NCBI RefSeq assembly: GCF_030272615.1
Contig: NC_081406.1
Location: 212,388,997-212,452,996, forward strand
Direction of reading: 5' to 3'
DNA from: Cryptomeria japonica
Lineage: Eukaryota > Streptophyta > Pinopsida > Cupressales > Cupressaceae
DNA length: 64,000 nucleotides
Below are positions 43,286 to 54,062 of the stretch, in pieces. The notes below the pieces were generated by a model. That model saw nothing but the letters and a program-made list of their open reading frames with translations, had not been told where the DNA came from and did no database searches. Positions within the stretch are counted from its first letter, which is position 1, and each line of letters opens with the position of its first letter. The position numbers and the translations under genes were made by a program.

Positions 43286-44672
43286 TTGTGCTTGAGTTTT
43301 GTTACCTTTAGTCCTACATACAATATTCCAGTGAGAAGAAGTTATATACTTAAGGCTTCCCAAGGTTTAAACACTAAGGATATGGAGCCTCAATTGGATA
43401 ACTTATTCCATGTGAATGTTGGTATTTTCTCTAATCAAAAAAATGGCATCACTTATCCCTATTATCCACATACTTCTCATGATGTGGATGAATCACTAAC
43501 TAGGGTTACTAACCAATTGGAGAAGATTGACAATGGATTTGAGAATCTTCAACAATGGATGGGTCATCAATACCAGAATAGTGAGGCAAACCCCTTCATT
43601 GAAGGATTAAAAAGAATGGTGCAAAATGATAAGATAGGTGTGGATTTTTTGCATGGCCATTCTTATATTGTTGATACTAATATTATGCCACTCAAAAGTT
43701 GTGTTGAAGTCCTTGGTTATTCTCAACCCACTAGACAAGTTAACCATTCCATTTGTATGCCTACATCCTTGCCTAGTGTGCCTACATTTACATCTTCTAT
43801 CATGACTACTTCCACACAAAATGTTATTCTTACACTTATTAGTCATGGGGGAAATCCTATTAATCAATATTATTGCATACCTCCTTCCATGAATCTTCCA
43901 CTTGTTTCACAATCTAATATGTCTAATTTCAATCCATCCACCAAAGCAACCATCAATAACTTAGACCAAATTATTTCATCCTTATAACATCAGTTGGCTT
44001 CCATAACCCAATCCAGTTTTAATGTTCCCACATTTGATGTAGCGATCCCACTATTTTATGAATTTTTCCATGTGGTTCCCTCTAAGAATATGGAAGTTCC
44101 TCAATTGGATTTGTATAATGGAAAAGGTGACTCCTTGACTCATGTGAAGACATTTCAAAATTTATGTAGTTATTTTTCTGATGACCAAAGACTTATGGTT
44201 AAATTTTTTACTAGAACCTTTAGAAAATTGTATTGGTCTTTGTCTCCTTATTCTATTACTTATCTTCAACAATTGGCTAATGCTTTCATTCAACAATTTT
44301 AAAATAACACTAGTCCTAAAATTACTTTTACTGATTTGATTCATTATAGGTAAAGAGTTAAAGAAAAAGTGACTAATTTTATTGGTGGATATAAACATTT
44401 GTATTCACCAATTGCTTATCCTATGCTTGATCATGGTGTTCAAATAATTTTTATTGCTAATTTAGAAAGATATTAGAGATAAGCTTCTATTTTTTGAGTT
44501 TACTTCTTTTACACAATTCTGTTTAGTTCTTCATAATTATCATCTTCAAGTGAGTCAATTTGAATCATCCTCTTCAATGGCTCCTATTGATAAGAATGAG
44601 AGTGATCAATAATCATTTATGAAGTTCAAACCCAACTAAGGTTTCATCAAGATAAATGAGAACATCAACACT
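43286..44672 (+). pseudogene. G3 Gypsy gag (broken)
   Basis: The first frame covers 43286-43987; the likely start is ATG 43383 (MEPQLDNLF). After a stop, the same protein resumes at 43994-44302. That part holds the retrotransposon gag core: PQLDLYNGKGDSLTHVKTF, FFTRTFRKLYWSL and LANAFIQQF. Further stops occur at 44300, 44353 and 44474. The last residues before R3 (GFIKINENINTQ) join in frame to the text after R3 (VAVMTSGVAY). Confidence 0.78.
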
Positions 44673-44677
44673 CAAGT

Positions 44678-45204
44678 TGTTAGGTCCCAGAGACAACTGA
44701 GAGGGGGGGGGGGGGGGTGAATTAGTTGTCAAATAAATTCAAACCAAAAACAAATTAACCAACCTTAATGCTTAATACTGATAAACCAAAATTTATGCCG
44801 GTAGATAGATTATCAGTTAATTACAGTACCGGTGCATATTAATGCATGAAACAGAAAGACAATAATATCCACAACACATAACACCAATATTTGTACGTGG
44901 AAACCCTTTAAGGGGAAAAACCACGGTGGGAAACCTTACCCACAATCAGATGATACTACTGCAGATAGTATGTGTATACAAATGGGATCTATACATGCAG
45001 AAAGGCCAAGCGCCTAGAGCTCACTACTCAAACACAAATAGGAGTCACACTGACTACAATTGGATGGTTAAATCCAATGATGATGTACAGCTCAAAATAG
45101 CATCGTCATATGCTGGATTCGGTACTGGTGTAGTTTTGATATGTCTTCACAAAAACCTTGCTTCACCTTCAAATGATGTCTTCATGTATATCTCTTCTTA
45201 TTTT
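44678..45204 (-). repeat. R3 3' LTR, part distal to T1
   Basis: On the plus strand it begins TGTTAGGTCCCAGAG with a run of about 15 G, and matches 52998-53520 and 1260-1780. It is cut by T1 at 45205; ATTTT (45200-45204) is the left copy of the T1 duplication. Confidence 0.9.
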
Positions 45205-45573
45205 TGTTAGAGTATTCGGGTATTTACTTGATTAATTAAACATTCTTTGTTTAATTATTTAAGTTCCCTTTATCTCTATTACACTTAAGCTAACTTTAGG
45301 TGCATATAATTAATTATTTTAATTAATTATTATGTGCAAACCTAGGTTTTACCTTTTTAGGGTTTCTTGACCTATTAAAGGTTGAGTTCTTTCTTTTCAT
45401 TGTAAGAATCACATTACATATTTTTGTGAATATTGAGCTCTCTCTTTTTGAGCATATTCTCTGTGTTTTGTATGTTCTTCAGATTTTGCTTCATTGCTTC
45501 TCCTTGTAACAGGTTATTCGGCTTGTAGAAGATCTTTAGGCTCCTGTGGTGTTGTATTTTCTCAACTCCTATA
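45205..45573 (+). repeat. T1 5' LTR
   Basis: 369 bp. It carries TTAATTAATTATTTTAATTA where the 3' copy has lost one 13-bp unit. Confidence 0.92.
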
Positions 45574-45935
45574 TGGTATCAGAGCGTGGATCTGCAGCTG
45601 CCTGTTCTTGTTTTGAGATTTTTGGCTTTGGAAGTAGATCTGGGGTTTCAGGAATTTTTTTGTGTACCTAGGGTTTGAGATTTTTTTCTGAGCACTTTGG
45701 GCCTAAACGGACCTCACCATCGTGCTCAGAAGGCCCGAAAACCCCTATGGTCATATAAAATTTGACCTATTTTGGTTCCTGAGCCTCTGGGAGCAATTTT
45801 TTTCTCAGATCTAGGCCGTACGGCCCTGGCACGCAGATCGAGAAATTTTTTTAAAAAATAAAAATAAAAATTTGCCTTTTTACGGCATGCAGGCCAAAAT
45901 TTTCTTTTGAAAAAAAAAAAGGGGACCACAGGGTA

Positions 45936-45970
45936 CCGGACTGACAGGCTTGTCAGACCTGTCAGTCCGG
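45936..45970. repeat. 13-bp perfect inverted repeat in T1
   Basis: CCGGACTGACAGG (45936-45948), a 9-base loop, and CCTGTCAGTCCGG (45958-45970). It stands exactly at the border of the GC-rich island. Confidence 0.9.
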
Positions 45971-46481
45971 CCCCTGCGGCCCCCGCCGGCGGCCCCTCCG
46001 TCCTTTTCCGGACGCCGCCGCTGTTCCTCCGGCTCCCGCTGCCCACGATCTTCCTCCGCCGGCAAGTCTCCCGCCGCCAGCGAACTGCCCCCGCCAGCCA
46101 CCGCATATCGCCACTCCGGCTCCCCGCCGGCCAGGTCCGCCCTCTCCGCCAGTGCAGCACTGCGCCCGCCGCCGCTCCCCGCCCGCTCCGCGCTCAGCAC
46201 TGGCCAGCGCCTCTGGCCTGCCTAGCCCCTTTTCCCAGCCGTTGCACCGCTCCACCCCAGCGACACCTCCGCCCGGCCCGAGTGACACCTCCGCCTGGCC
46301 CGAGCCCCACCTCCGCCTGGAGCACCACCAGCCCCTCCTCTCTAGTCCTTTTGAGAGGGGGTTGGTTTTTTTTTTGGCCTAGATCGTGCCTTCGAAGTCG
46401 GATTTTGGCGAACAAATAGGCGTTGGATAGGTGATTCCGATTCTGACCTCGTGGTGGTGGATTTTTTTCCTGGATCTACTG

Positions 46482-46667
46482 TTTGACTGTGTTTTTTACC
46501 AGTCAAAGTCGGGCTTCTTTTTTGCACTTCTAGGGCCCTAGAATGGGCAAACAGAGTCATTTTTTTGTGAATGAATAGGCATTGGAAAGCTGGTTCTGAG
46601 GCCGACCTCATGGTGTTGGAAACTTTTTCCAATTTTGCTGTTTGACTGTGTTTTTTTTGCAGTCAAA
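46482..46667. repeat. Paired copies of a TTTGACTG/CAGTCAAA hairpin in T1
   Basis: TTTGACTG...CAGTCAAA at 46482-46507 and again at 46641-46667, 159 bp apart. Both are perfect 8-bp arms with T-rich loops of 10 and 11 bases. The hairpin is kept while the surrounding duplicate has diverged. Confidence 0.85.
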
Positions 46668-47662
46668 GTGAGGTCTCTTTTTTGCACTCCGGGAGACGTA
46701 GATTGAGCATCCGACCTTCGTTTTTCGAAAACTTTATATTTCCGGAAAGCGTGTTCTGTGTACTTTCCAGAAATATGAGATTTTTTTTCAGATTTTGCTC
46801 CATGCATATTTTATTCAGTTTTTTGCTTTTCAGCACTCTGGTGGATATCGTGGTTGTTTCAGGTCCTGGGATCTCTTTTCTAAGTAGGGTGTCTCTATTT
46901 TGGTTCTCGTTTCTATTTCTAGACTTCTTATCATTGTAGCTTGTAATTATGCAAACACACTGAGATAAAGTGCCATCATGCATTGTTTACTTGGAATCTT
47001 GCATATCTTGTGTCTTGTTGTACATGCACTGTTGATCAAGTGCCATGAGGGGGTTGATGTTTGCCTTTGTTTGCCATCTTCCTTTGTCAAGTGAGTGTTC
47101 CTTCCATGACATTCACCTCATGATGATGTGTCTCAGTACCTTTGATGTTCTTGGTTCTTCGTCATGCAGTTGTTTTTGGCTGTCCTTTCAGTGTTCCTGT
47201 CCCTCTCCCACTTTCGCATTATGGGGAGGTTTATCCTGTTGGTTCTATTGCTTCCGTGGTTTGATTGATCAGCTCTTCAGGCTTTGGTTTCTCATGCCAT
47301 CTGTATCTTCGATTTCAGTTGTTTTGCCTTGTTTGCTTCCTGATTCGAGTAGTGTCATTTGAGGGCACTCATGCAGATTACAGTCTTCTCTACCTGGTCA
47401 TGTTCTAGTTCAGTGGATGTTCTTCAGATCAACAGTTATTCTTCGACAGAGTTTGCAGGGTCTTCATGCTTCAGTGATATTCTTTTCCATCTCTTTTTGG
47501 AGTAGAGTTTTGTTCCCACGTGGTTTTCTCTATTTCTCCAGTTCATAGAGATTTCATTTGTATTTGGGTACCTAATCAGGCCTTGTTGCCGGGACCCATC
47601 TTTCATGCTTTCAGTAGTTGTTCTAGGTTTTAGCTTCTCCCTAAGTCTAGCTTAAGGGGGGG

Positions 47663-48018
47663 TGTTAGAGTATTCGGGTATTTACTTGATTAATTAAACA
47701 TTCTTTGTTTAATTATTTAAGTTCCCTTTATCTCTATTACACTTAAGCTAACTTTAGGTGCATATAATTAATTATTATGTGCAAACCTAGGTTTTACCTT
47801 TTTAGGGTTTCTTGACCTATTAAAGGTTGAGTTCTTTCTTTTCATTGTAAGAATCACATTACATATTTTTGTGAATATTGAGCTCTCTCTTTTTGAGCAT
47901 ATTCTCTGTGTTTTGTATGTTCTTCAGATTTTGTTTCATTGCTTCTCCTTGTAACAGGTTATTCGGCTTGCAGAAGATCTTTAGGCTCCTGTGGTGTTGT
48001 ATTTTCTCAACTCCTATA
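47663..48018 (+). repeat. T1 3' LTR
   Basis: 356 bp, nearly identical to 45205-45573 apart from the 13-bp indel. It is preceded by GCTTAAGGGGGGG and followed by ATTTT. Confidence 0.92.
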
Positions 48019-48023
48019 ATTTT

Positions 48024-48559
48024 CACATATACCTTCTTTCAATTCCTTATCTTAATCGCCTATCAATCTTACAAATAAGATCTTACATATATACCATAAC
48101 CTAAGATCAATTTTAGTAGGTCGGCTCTAAAAGATATTACAATAAAATAAGTACAAGTAAATCAATAACCGATGCAATATCTGATTCAACATGTCAACTT
48201 AATGTATTTACAATAACAACAAAATCATCTCCAAAGCATGTCGTGCTGATCTGGAATAGATAAGCCTATTGGTGCTTATTCTGGACCTATTTGCTTGTAA
48301 CAACAAATATGCAAATACGAATATGCCAATGAACAAATCTCCAAGACAAAGTGTCCAAATGATGTCTTCAACATAACCAAGTTTTTTCCATGTCATTCCA
48401 AGTGTTGATGAACAATATATCCTGCCGGTGTACCAGATACTGGTGACTGTGCATAAGTCACTTGCTTGTCGGTGAACATTGTTGATCCTCCAAAATCCCA
48501 GAGTTGATAAGTGTTATAGGTGTTGACATCAATGAAAAAACCATACCAAAATACCAAGA
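48024..48559 (-). repeat. R3 3' LTR, part next to the internal region
   Basis: It continues the R3 LTR after T1. On the minus strand it starts TCTTGGTATTTTGG where the other R3 LTR has TGTTGG, so the terminal dinucleotide is mutated. It holds GTTGACATCAATG (48522-48534, plus strand), one arm of the inverted repeat around the purine tract. Confidence 0.88.
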
Positions 48560-48905
48560 ATCTCCCCCTTTGACATTGATGGCAACACAAGATGGAAAAA
48601 CCATCAAAGTGCCAAAACAGAAATGCCAAAAACCAAAAACCAACAATCTCCCAAAAGAGATCATAACCAGAAATCAAAATTCAGATACAGAGAGTAATCA
48701 ATCTCTCCCCCTGAGTGTAACATGTGTTTTCCTTGTGTTTTTCCATATCAATCTCTCCCCCTTTGACATGAAATGCCAAAGCCAATACAAAATACCAACC
48801 AATTTAGTATGCCAACTACTCCCCCTGAGAAGTAGCTCTCCTCATCAAAGCTGGAATAAAAGATTTCTCCATTAGTTCTGTCGATTGATGACAAACATCA
48901 ACTAT
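48560..48905 (-). other. R3 3' untranslated region with iterated purine tracts
   Basis: On the plus strand, pyrimidine tracts TCTCCCCCTTTGACATTGATGG (first 20 bases at 48561), CTCTCCCCCTGAG (48703), TCTCCCCCTTTGACATG (48754) and ACTCCCCCTGAGAAG (48819) are four iterations of a purine tract on the element strand. The first lies against the LTR and is the functional polypurine tract. Confidence 0.75.
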
Positions 48906-49712
48906 CTAAGTCTTTACCGGTGGGGGTATGACCCCAAGCTAATCTCTAAGATATTCAAAAGTTTCCTTAGGCAAAGGCTTAGTGAAAATATCTACAATCT
49001 AGTCTTTAGTATTCACATAAACCAATTTTACTTCTTTTGCTTCAACATTCTCTTTCAGAAAATTCAATTTGATAGAAACATGTTTAGTTTTAGAATGTAG
49101 TACCGGATTCTTAGATATAACAATTGTTGTAGTGTTATCACAATAGATAGTTATAGGTTCCTTGCATTTTACCTTTATGTCCTTCAACATTTTCTTAAGC
49201 CATAATACTTGTGTACAGTTAGTTGCTGCTGCAACATATTCTAATTCTATTGTTGATAAAGATGTACAACTTTGTTTCTTACTTAACCAAGGAATTAATC
49301 TGTTTCCAAGAAAAAATGCTCCACCGGTGGTGCTTTTTCTATCATCCACATATCCTTCCCAATTTGCATCTGTATATGCACATAATTCAAAGTTTTCATC
49401 TCTAGGATACCATAAACCAAGATTTGTAGTGCCTTGTAAGTACTGAAAAATCTTTTTTACTGCCGATTCATGATTTTCTTTAGGATTAATCTGGAATCTT
49501 GAAACAATACATATTGCATTCATAATATCAGGTCTTGTTTGTGTCAAATATAGTAGGCCTCCTATCATAGACTTGTACCTAGTCGGATTAACAGGTGTAG
49601 ATTCATCCCTTAGTGATAATTTGTCATTTGTAGTCATAGGTGTGCTTACCGGTTTAGAGTTCTCCATCCAAAATTTCTTTAGTAACTCCTTCAAGTACTT
49701 GGATTGACTCAA
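48906..49712 (-). pseudogene. R3 RT C-terminus and RNase H (broken)
   Basis: Minus strand. Motifs are SQSKYLKELLKKF, STPMTTNDKLS, MIGGLLYLTQTRPDI, then RNase H with AYTDANWEG, STIELEYVAA and CDNTTTIV, and finally DIFTKPLPKE. A TAG at about 48996 and another near 48930 interrupt the last 30 codons. The frame ends PPPVKT and a stop at 48906. Confidence 0.88.
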
Positions 49713-50262
49713 GAATATACCTTTATCAGTCTATGAAATCTGCAATCCTAAAAAGAATTTTATCTCTCCAATCATAGACATTTCAAATTCATGTTGCATT
49801 TCAATAGAAAAGTCTTTACATAATCCATCTTCTCCTCCAAAGATTATATCATCAACAAAAACTTCTATAACCAAGATGCCATCATTTGTCACTTTATAGT
49901 ATAAGTTGTTGTCAGCATTACCTTTAGAAAATCCAATTTTCAAAAGATATTTATCCAAACTAGCATACCAAGCTCTTAGAGCTTGCTTTAACCCATACAA
50001 AGCTTTCCTTAACCTGCAATCCATATCTTTATTATCTATCAAAGAAAATCCATTAGGTTGCTCAATGTAAACTTCTTCTTCAAGATTTCCATTCAAAAAT
50101 GCACATTTAATATCCATTTGATATACTTTGTAGTTCTTGTGTGCTGCAAAAGCCAAGAATAATCTGACTGCCTCAATTCTAACTATCGGTGCAAAGGTTT
50201 CATTATAATCAATTCCTTCTAGGGCGGGGAACTAATGTCCATGTGTTATTCTTCTCAATTTG
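49713..50262 (-). pseudogene. R3 reverse transcriptase with an internal deletion
   Basis: Minus strand. The text NNTWTLVPRP (near 50235) passes straight into EGIDYNETFAP (near 50215). About 40-50 residues between these blocks, including the usual KARLVAKG segment, are missing. After that the palm is clear: YQMDIKCAFLNG, LRKALYGLKQALRAWY and an FVDDII box that keeps both aspartates. A stop stands at 49728-49730. The deletion disables the enzyme in this copy. Confidence 0.83.
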
Positions 50263-51210
50263 TTATAGTTCCTCTTCCATAGCTTTAAGCCAGTGCTTAT
50301 CTTCACATGCCTCATTAATTGATGATGGTTCAATTTGAGAAATAAGACATACCTCTTCATTTTCCAATCTTCCTCTTGTCATAACTCCTTGATACTTGTT
50401 TCCAATTATTTGTTTTTCAGAGTGGTTCAATCTTACATATCGAGGTGTCTTTGTTTGCTGTTGTTCCTCAATTACAGTGGAATTTTCAAATGATATAGGT
50501 GTAACTGGATCTTCATTTTGTACTGGTGGATTCAATGTAGGTTCATATGTCAGTATCTCTATTGCCAATTCAGAGTCTATATACCTTGAAGTTCCTCTAA
50601 ATTGTTCATCAATCTTCACATTTGTACTCTCAACAATTTTCTGCAATTTTTTGTTAAAACATCTATATGCTTTGCTCTTAGATGAATAACCAAGAAATAT
50701 TCCTTGATCACTTCTAGGGTCAAATTTGCCAATATACTCATCTCTTCTAATATAGCATTTACTTCCAAATATTCTGAAATATTTAAGAGTAGGAGTAATA
50801 CCAAACCATAGTTCATGAGGGGTCTTACCAGTTTCTCCTTTGATGTGAACTTTGTTGAATGTATAGACCATTGTGCTTACTACCTCTTTCCAATATACAT
50901 GTGGTAGATTTGCTTTTGATAACATACTTCTAGCTGCATCCAAGATAGTTTTGTTTTTCCTTTCTACAACTCCATTCTGCTGTGGTGTCCGGGGTGCTGA
51001 TAACTGTCTTCTAATTCCATTCACTTCACAAAATGTATTAAATTCCTTAGATGTGAATTCACCTCCTTGATCTGATCTCAGACATTTGATTTTCTTATTG
51101 GTTTTATTTTCTACCATTGCTTTCAATAGTTTGAACTTCCCAAGTGCTTCTGATTTTTCTCTGAGAAAAGTAACCCAACACATTCTAGAATAGTTATCAA
51201 TGATTAGCAT
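50263..51210 (-). pseudogene. R3 integrase core and C-terminal region
   Basis: Minus strand, an open frame of 315 codons, shifted against the upstream gag frame. It contains IDNYSRMCWVTFL, the second catalytic aspartate in RSDQGGEF and the catalytic Glu in TPQQNGVVERKN. The GKTPHELWFG and YFRIFGSKCY blocks of Copia integrases follow. The end has the long acidic/polar linker to RT. Confidence 0.88.
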
Positions 51211-52940
51211 GAAATATCTATCACCTTGTAAGCTTTAGTTCTAGTTGGACCACATAAATTTCTTTGAATTAAGTCAAGAGCATTATTGGATTTTTCTGGA
51301 ATACTTTTAAAAGATGCTCTAACTTGTTTTCCAAATTCACATTCCTTACACATCGGTTTGTGAGGCTTAACAATCTTAGGTAAGTCTCTAATTGCCTTAG
51401 TAGTACTGATTTTTACCATGCAATCAAAATTTACATGACAGAGTCTCTTATGCCATATCCAACTTTCATCAATGTGTGCAATTAAGCATGTCTTTTCACT
51501 ATTATTTAAATGAAAGATATTTCCTCTAATTTGATTACCGGTTGCAATTTCCAAACCAGTTCTATTTATAATTTTGCATTTACCATTCTTGAATTGTAAC
51601 TGAAATCTTTTTTCAACCAATTGACCAACACTCAAAAGATTATGCTTTAAACCTTCTACATAGTAAACATTGTCAGTATTATCCTTACCATCAAGAGATA
51701 TAGTACCTTTTCCTTTGATCAAACAAACTTTATCATCTCCAAATCTTACCAGGCCTCCATTATATTCCTGAAAGTTCAAGAATTTACCTTTATCACTAGT
51801 CATATGATGTGAACATCCTGAGTCAATGACCCATTCATCCTTAACTTCAACTTTAGCTATCAGAGCCTTCTCTACCGGTTGAACAGTAGGTGTCAGTTGA
51901 TCTTCTATTATAGCAACAAAAAACCATCCATTTTCTGTCGGTTCTTCATCAGAATCATCAGTGACTCCTTCATCATCAAGATAACAAGATTTATCTTTAC
52001 TCTTCTTAAATCTGTATCTCTGATATTTATGGTTAGGCTTGTATGTTCTTCTAGCTTCTTCTCTTAGTCTAGCATGTCTATCAGGGCATCTTGAAGCCAT
52101 ATGACCAATCTTATTACAATTAAAACATTTAAAGGGTGTTTTACCTTCATACTTACTTCCAACTGGACCTTTAGGCATTTTCCTTGCAAATAGTGCTTCA
52201 AGTTCTTCATTTTCTCTCCTGCTTTCCTCAAGTTCTCTCACATAAAAGGCTTTCCAATCAGATTTGTCAAAAGATGGTGCAGATGATGTTGATACCTTAA
52301 AAGCTAAATCTATCTTTATAGTAGCAAGAGGACCAAATTCCTCAATTTCAAAAGCTAAAAGTTTTCCAATCAATGTATCCCTAGTTACTGATGTATTAGG
52401 CATTGTTCTCAACCCATTTACAGCAGTAACTTTCATTTTATATGCCGCTGGCAATCCTCTTAAAACTTTTGAAATAATTTCATCTTCACTTAAGGTTCCT
52501 CCACAACATTTAATACCCAAAACAATTTCATTTACTCTTTCCATAAAAGCAGAAATCCTTTCATCTTCTTCCATTTTCAGATTTTCATACTTGACCTGGA
52601 AGCTTTCAAGTTTTGCAATTTTCATTGTGGAATATCCTTCATTCAATGTTTCCAAATGATCCCAAATAGCTTTAGTAGTAGAACTATCTGATAATCCCAT
52701 GATTTGCTGATCTGATAATGCACTCAAAAGTGCTTCTCTTGCTTTGCAGTCATTTTCTTCATCTTTTCCTAAGGTAGGTGGATTAGGCTGACTTTGAGTA
52801 GGAGCAATATAGCCATTCTTTGTAACATCCTAGATGTCCTTTCCAATGCAATTTAGATGTGTCTCCATTCTGATCTTCCATATACCATAGTTGGTTCCAT
52901 CAAGTTTAGGATTGTCCTTCCTGAAATAGTTAGTAGTCAT
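51204..52940 (-). pseudogene. R3 gag, zinc knuckle, protease and integrase N-terminus
   Basis: Minus strand. The start is ATG 52940 (MTTNYFRKDNPKLDGTNYG); a TAG near 52834 replaces what looks like a Trp codon. The gag core has IWDHLETLNEGY and VLRGLPAAYKMKVTA. One zinc knuckle is CFNCNKIGHMASRC (near 52110). Protease is WVIDSGCSHHMTS (near 51810). The integrase HHCC region is HKRLCHVNF and CKECEFGK. The first catalytic aspartate of integrase appears as Asn (QRNLCGP, near 51260). The frame breaks at about 51205. Confidence 0.9.
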
Positions 52941-52978
52941 TGGATCTCCTCAAGCTGTTAAACTTCTGCAAAAAGAGG

Positions 52979-52995
52979 ACTAAGCCCTGATACCA
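52979..52995 (-). other. R3 primer binding site
   Basis: On the minus strand TGGTATCAGGGCTTAG follows the LTR after a short AT spacer. It is one change from the initiator-Met site of N2. Confidence 0.85.
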
Positions 52996-52997
52996 AT

Positions 52998-54057
52998 TGT
53001 TAGGTCCTAGAGACAACTAAGAGGGGGGGGGGGGTGAATCAGTTGTCAAATAAATTCAAACCAAAAACAACTTAACCAACCTTAATGATTAATACCGGTA
53101 AACCAAACTTTATGTCGGTAGACAGTTTATCAGTTAATTACAGTACCAGTAAAAATTAATGCATGAAACAGAAAGACAATAATATCCACAACACACAACA
53201 CCAATATTTTTATGTGGAAACCATGTAAGGGGAAAAACCATGGTGGGAAACCTTACTAACAATCAGATGATACTATTGCAGATAGTATGTGTATACAAAT
53301 GGGGTCTGCACATGCAGAAAGGCCAAGCAACTAGAGCTCACTGCTCAAACACAAATAGGAGTCACACTGACTACAATTGGATGGTTAAATCCAATGATGA
53401 TGTACTGCTCAAAATAGCATCTTTATATGCTGGATTCGGTACCAGTGTAGTTCTGATATGTCTTCACAAAAACCTTGCTTCACCTTCAAATGATGTCTAT
53501 GTGTATATCTCTGCTTATTCTCGCATATACCTTCTTTCAATTCCTTATCTTAATCGCCTATCGATCTTACAAATAAGATCTTACATATATACCATAACCT
53601 AAGACCAATTTTAGTAGGTCAGCTCTAAAAGATATTACAATAAAATAATTACAAGTAAATCAATAACCGATGCAACATCCAATTCAACATGTCAGCTTAA
53701 TGCATTTACAATAACAACAAAATCATCTTTGAAGTGTGTCGTGCTGATTTGGAATAGATAAGTCTGTCGGTGCTTATTCTGGACCTATTTTCTGCTAACA
53801 ACAAATATGCAAATACGAATATGCCAATGAACAAATCTCCAAGACAAAGTGTCCAAATGATGTCTTCGACATAACCAAGTGTTTTTCATGTCATTCCAAG
53901 TGTCGGTGAACAATATATCCTATTGGTGTACCAGATACCGATGACTGTGCATAAGTCACTTGCTTGACGGTAAACATTGTTGATCCTCCAAAGTGCCAGA
54001 GTTGATAAGTGTTATAGGTGTTGACATCAATGACAAAACCATACCAAAATACCAACA
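52998..54057 (-). repeat. R3 5' LTR
   Basis: 1,060 bp. On the plus strand it starts TGTTAGGTCCTAGAG with a run of about 12 G and ends ACCAACA. A TATA-like TATATAT (minus strand) lies near 53588. The block GAGCTCTAGTTGCTTGGCC (minus strand) and TGCATGTGCAG match the N-family LTRs. Confidence 0.92.
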
Positions 54058-54062
54058 CAAGT

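Larger units (their letters stand above)
45574..47662 (+). other. T1 internal region: GC-rich island and tandem duplication
   Basis: It begins with the primer site TGGTATCAGAGCGTGG. 45936-45970 is a perfect 13-bp inverted repeat. 45960-46330 is strikingly GC-rich (CCGCCG, CCCGCC repeats) against AT-rich surroundings, with Pro/Ala/Arg/Ser-rich frames open in several frames at once, which points to composition and not coding. 46390-46550 and 46550-46710 are a diverged duplication, each with TTTGACTG...CAGTCAAA. 46700-47640 is T-rich with no gene. I do not recognise a captured gene. Confidence 0.65.
45205..48018 (+). mobile_element. T1: small, recent non-autonomous LTR element
   Basis: LTRs 45205-45573 and 47663-48018 start TGTTAGAGTATTCGGG and end CTCCTATA, so the termini are TG...TA instead of TG...CA. 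A perfect ATTTT duplication flanks it (45200-45204 and 48019-48023). The primer site TGGTATCAGAGC directly follows the first LTR, and AAGGGGGGG precedes the second. The interior (2.1 kb) has no gag or pol. The LTRs differ by one 13-bp indel and only a couple of substitutions that I can see, so insertion is recent. Confidence 0.9.
44678..54057 (-). mobile_element. R3: Copia element (minus strand), partner lineage of the N family
   Basis: Perfect target duplication CAAGT (44673-44677 and 54058-54062). On the minus strand the 5' LTR is 54057-52998. It is followed by the primer site TGGTATCAGGGC, then gag, zinc knuckle, protease, integrase, RT and RNase H (52940 to 48906), a 3' region with repeated purine tracts, and the 3' LTR (48559-44678, split by T1). 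The LTRs share modules with N1, N2, N3 and N4. Repeated purine tracts and CCGG-rich LTRs recall the Sirevirus branch of Copia, though this is not proven. Confidence 0.92.

Noticed and set aside
45726-46419. Pro/Ala/Arg-rich frames in the T1 GC island
   Set aside because: Three frames on both strands stay open at once and none has a recognisable domain, so base composition explains them.
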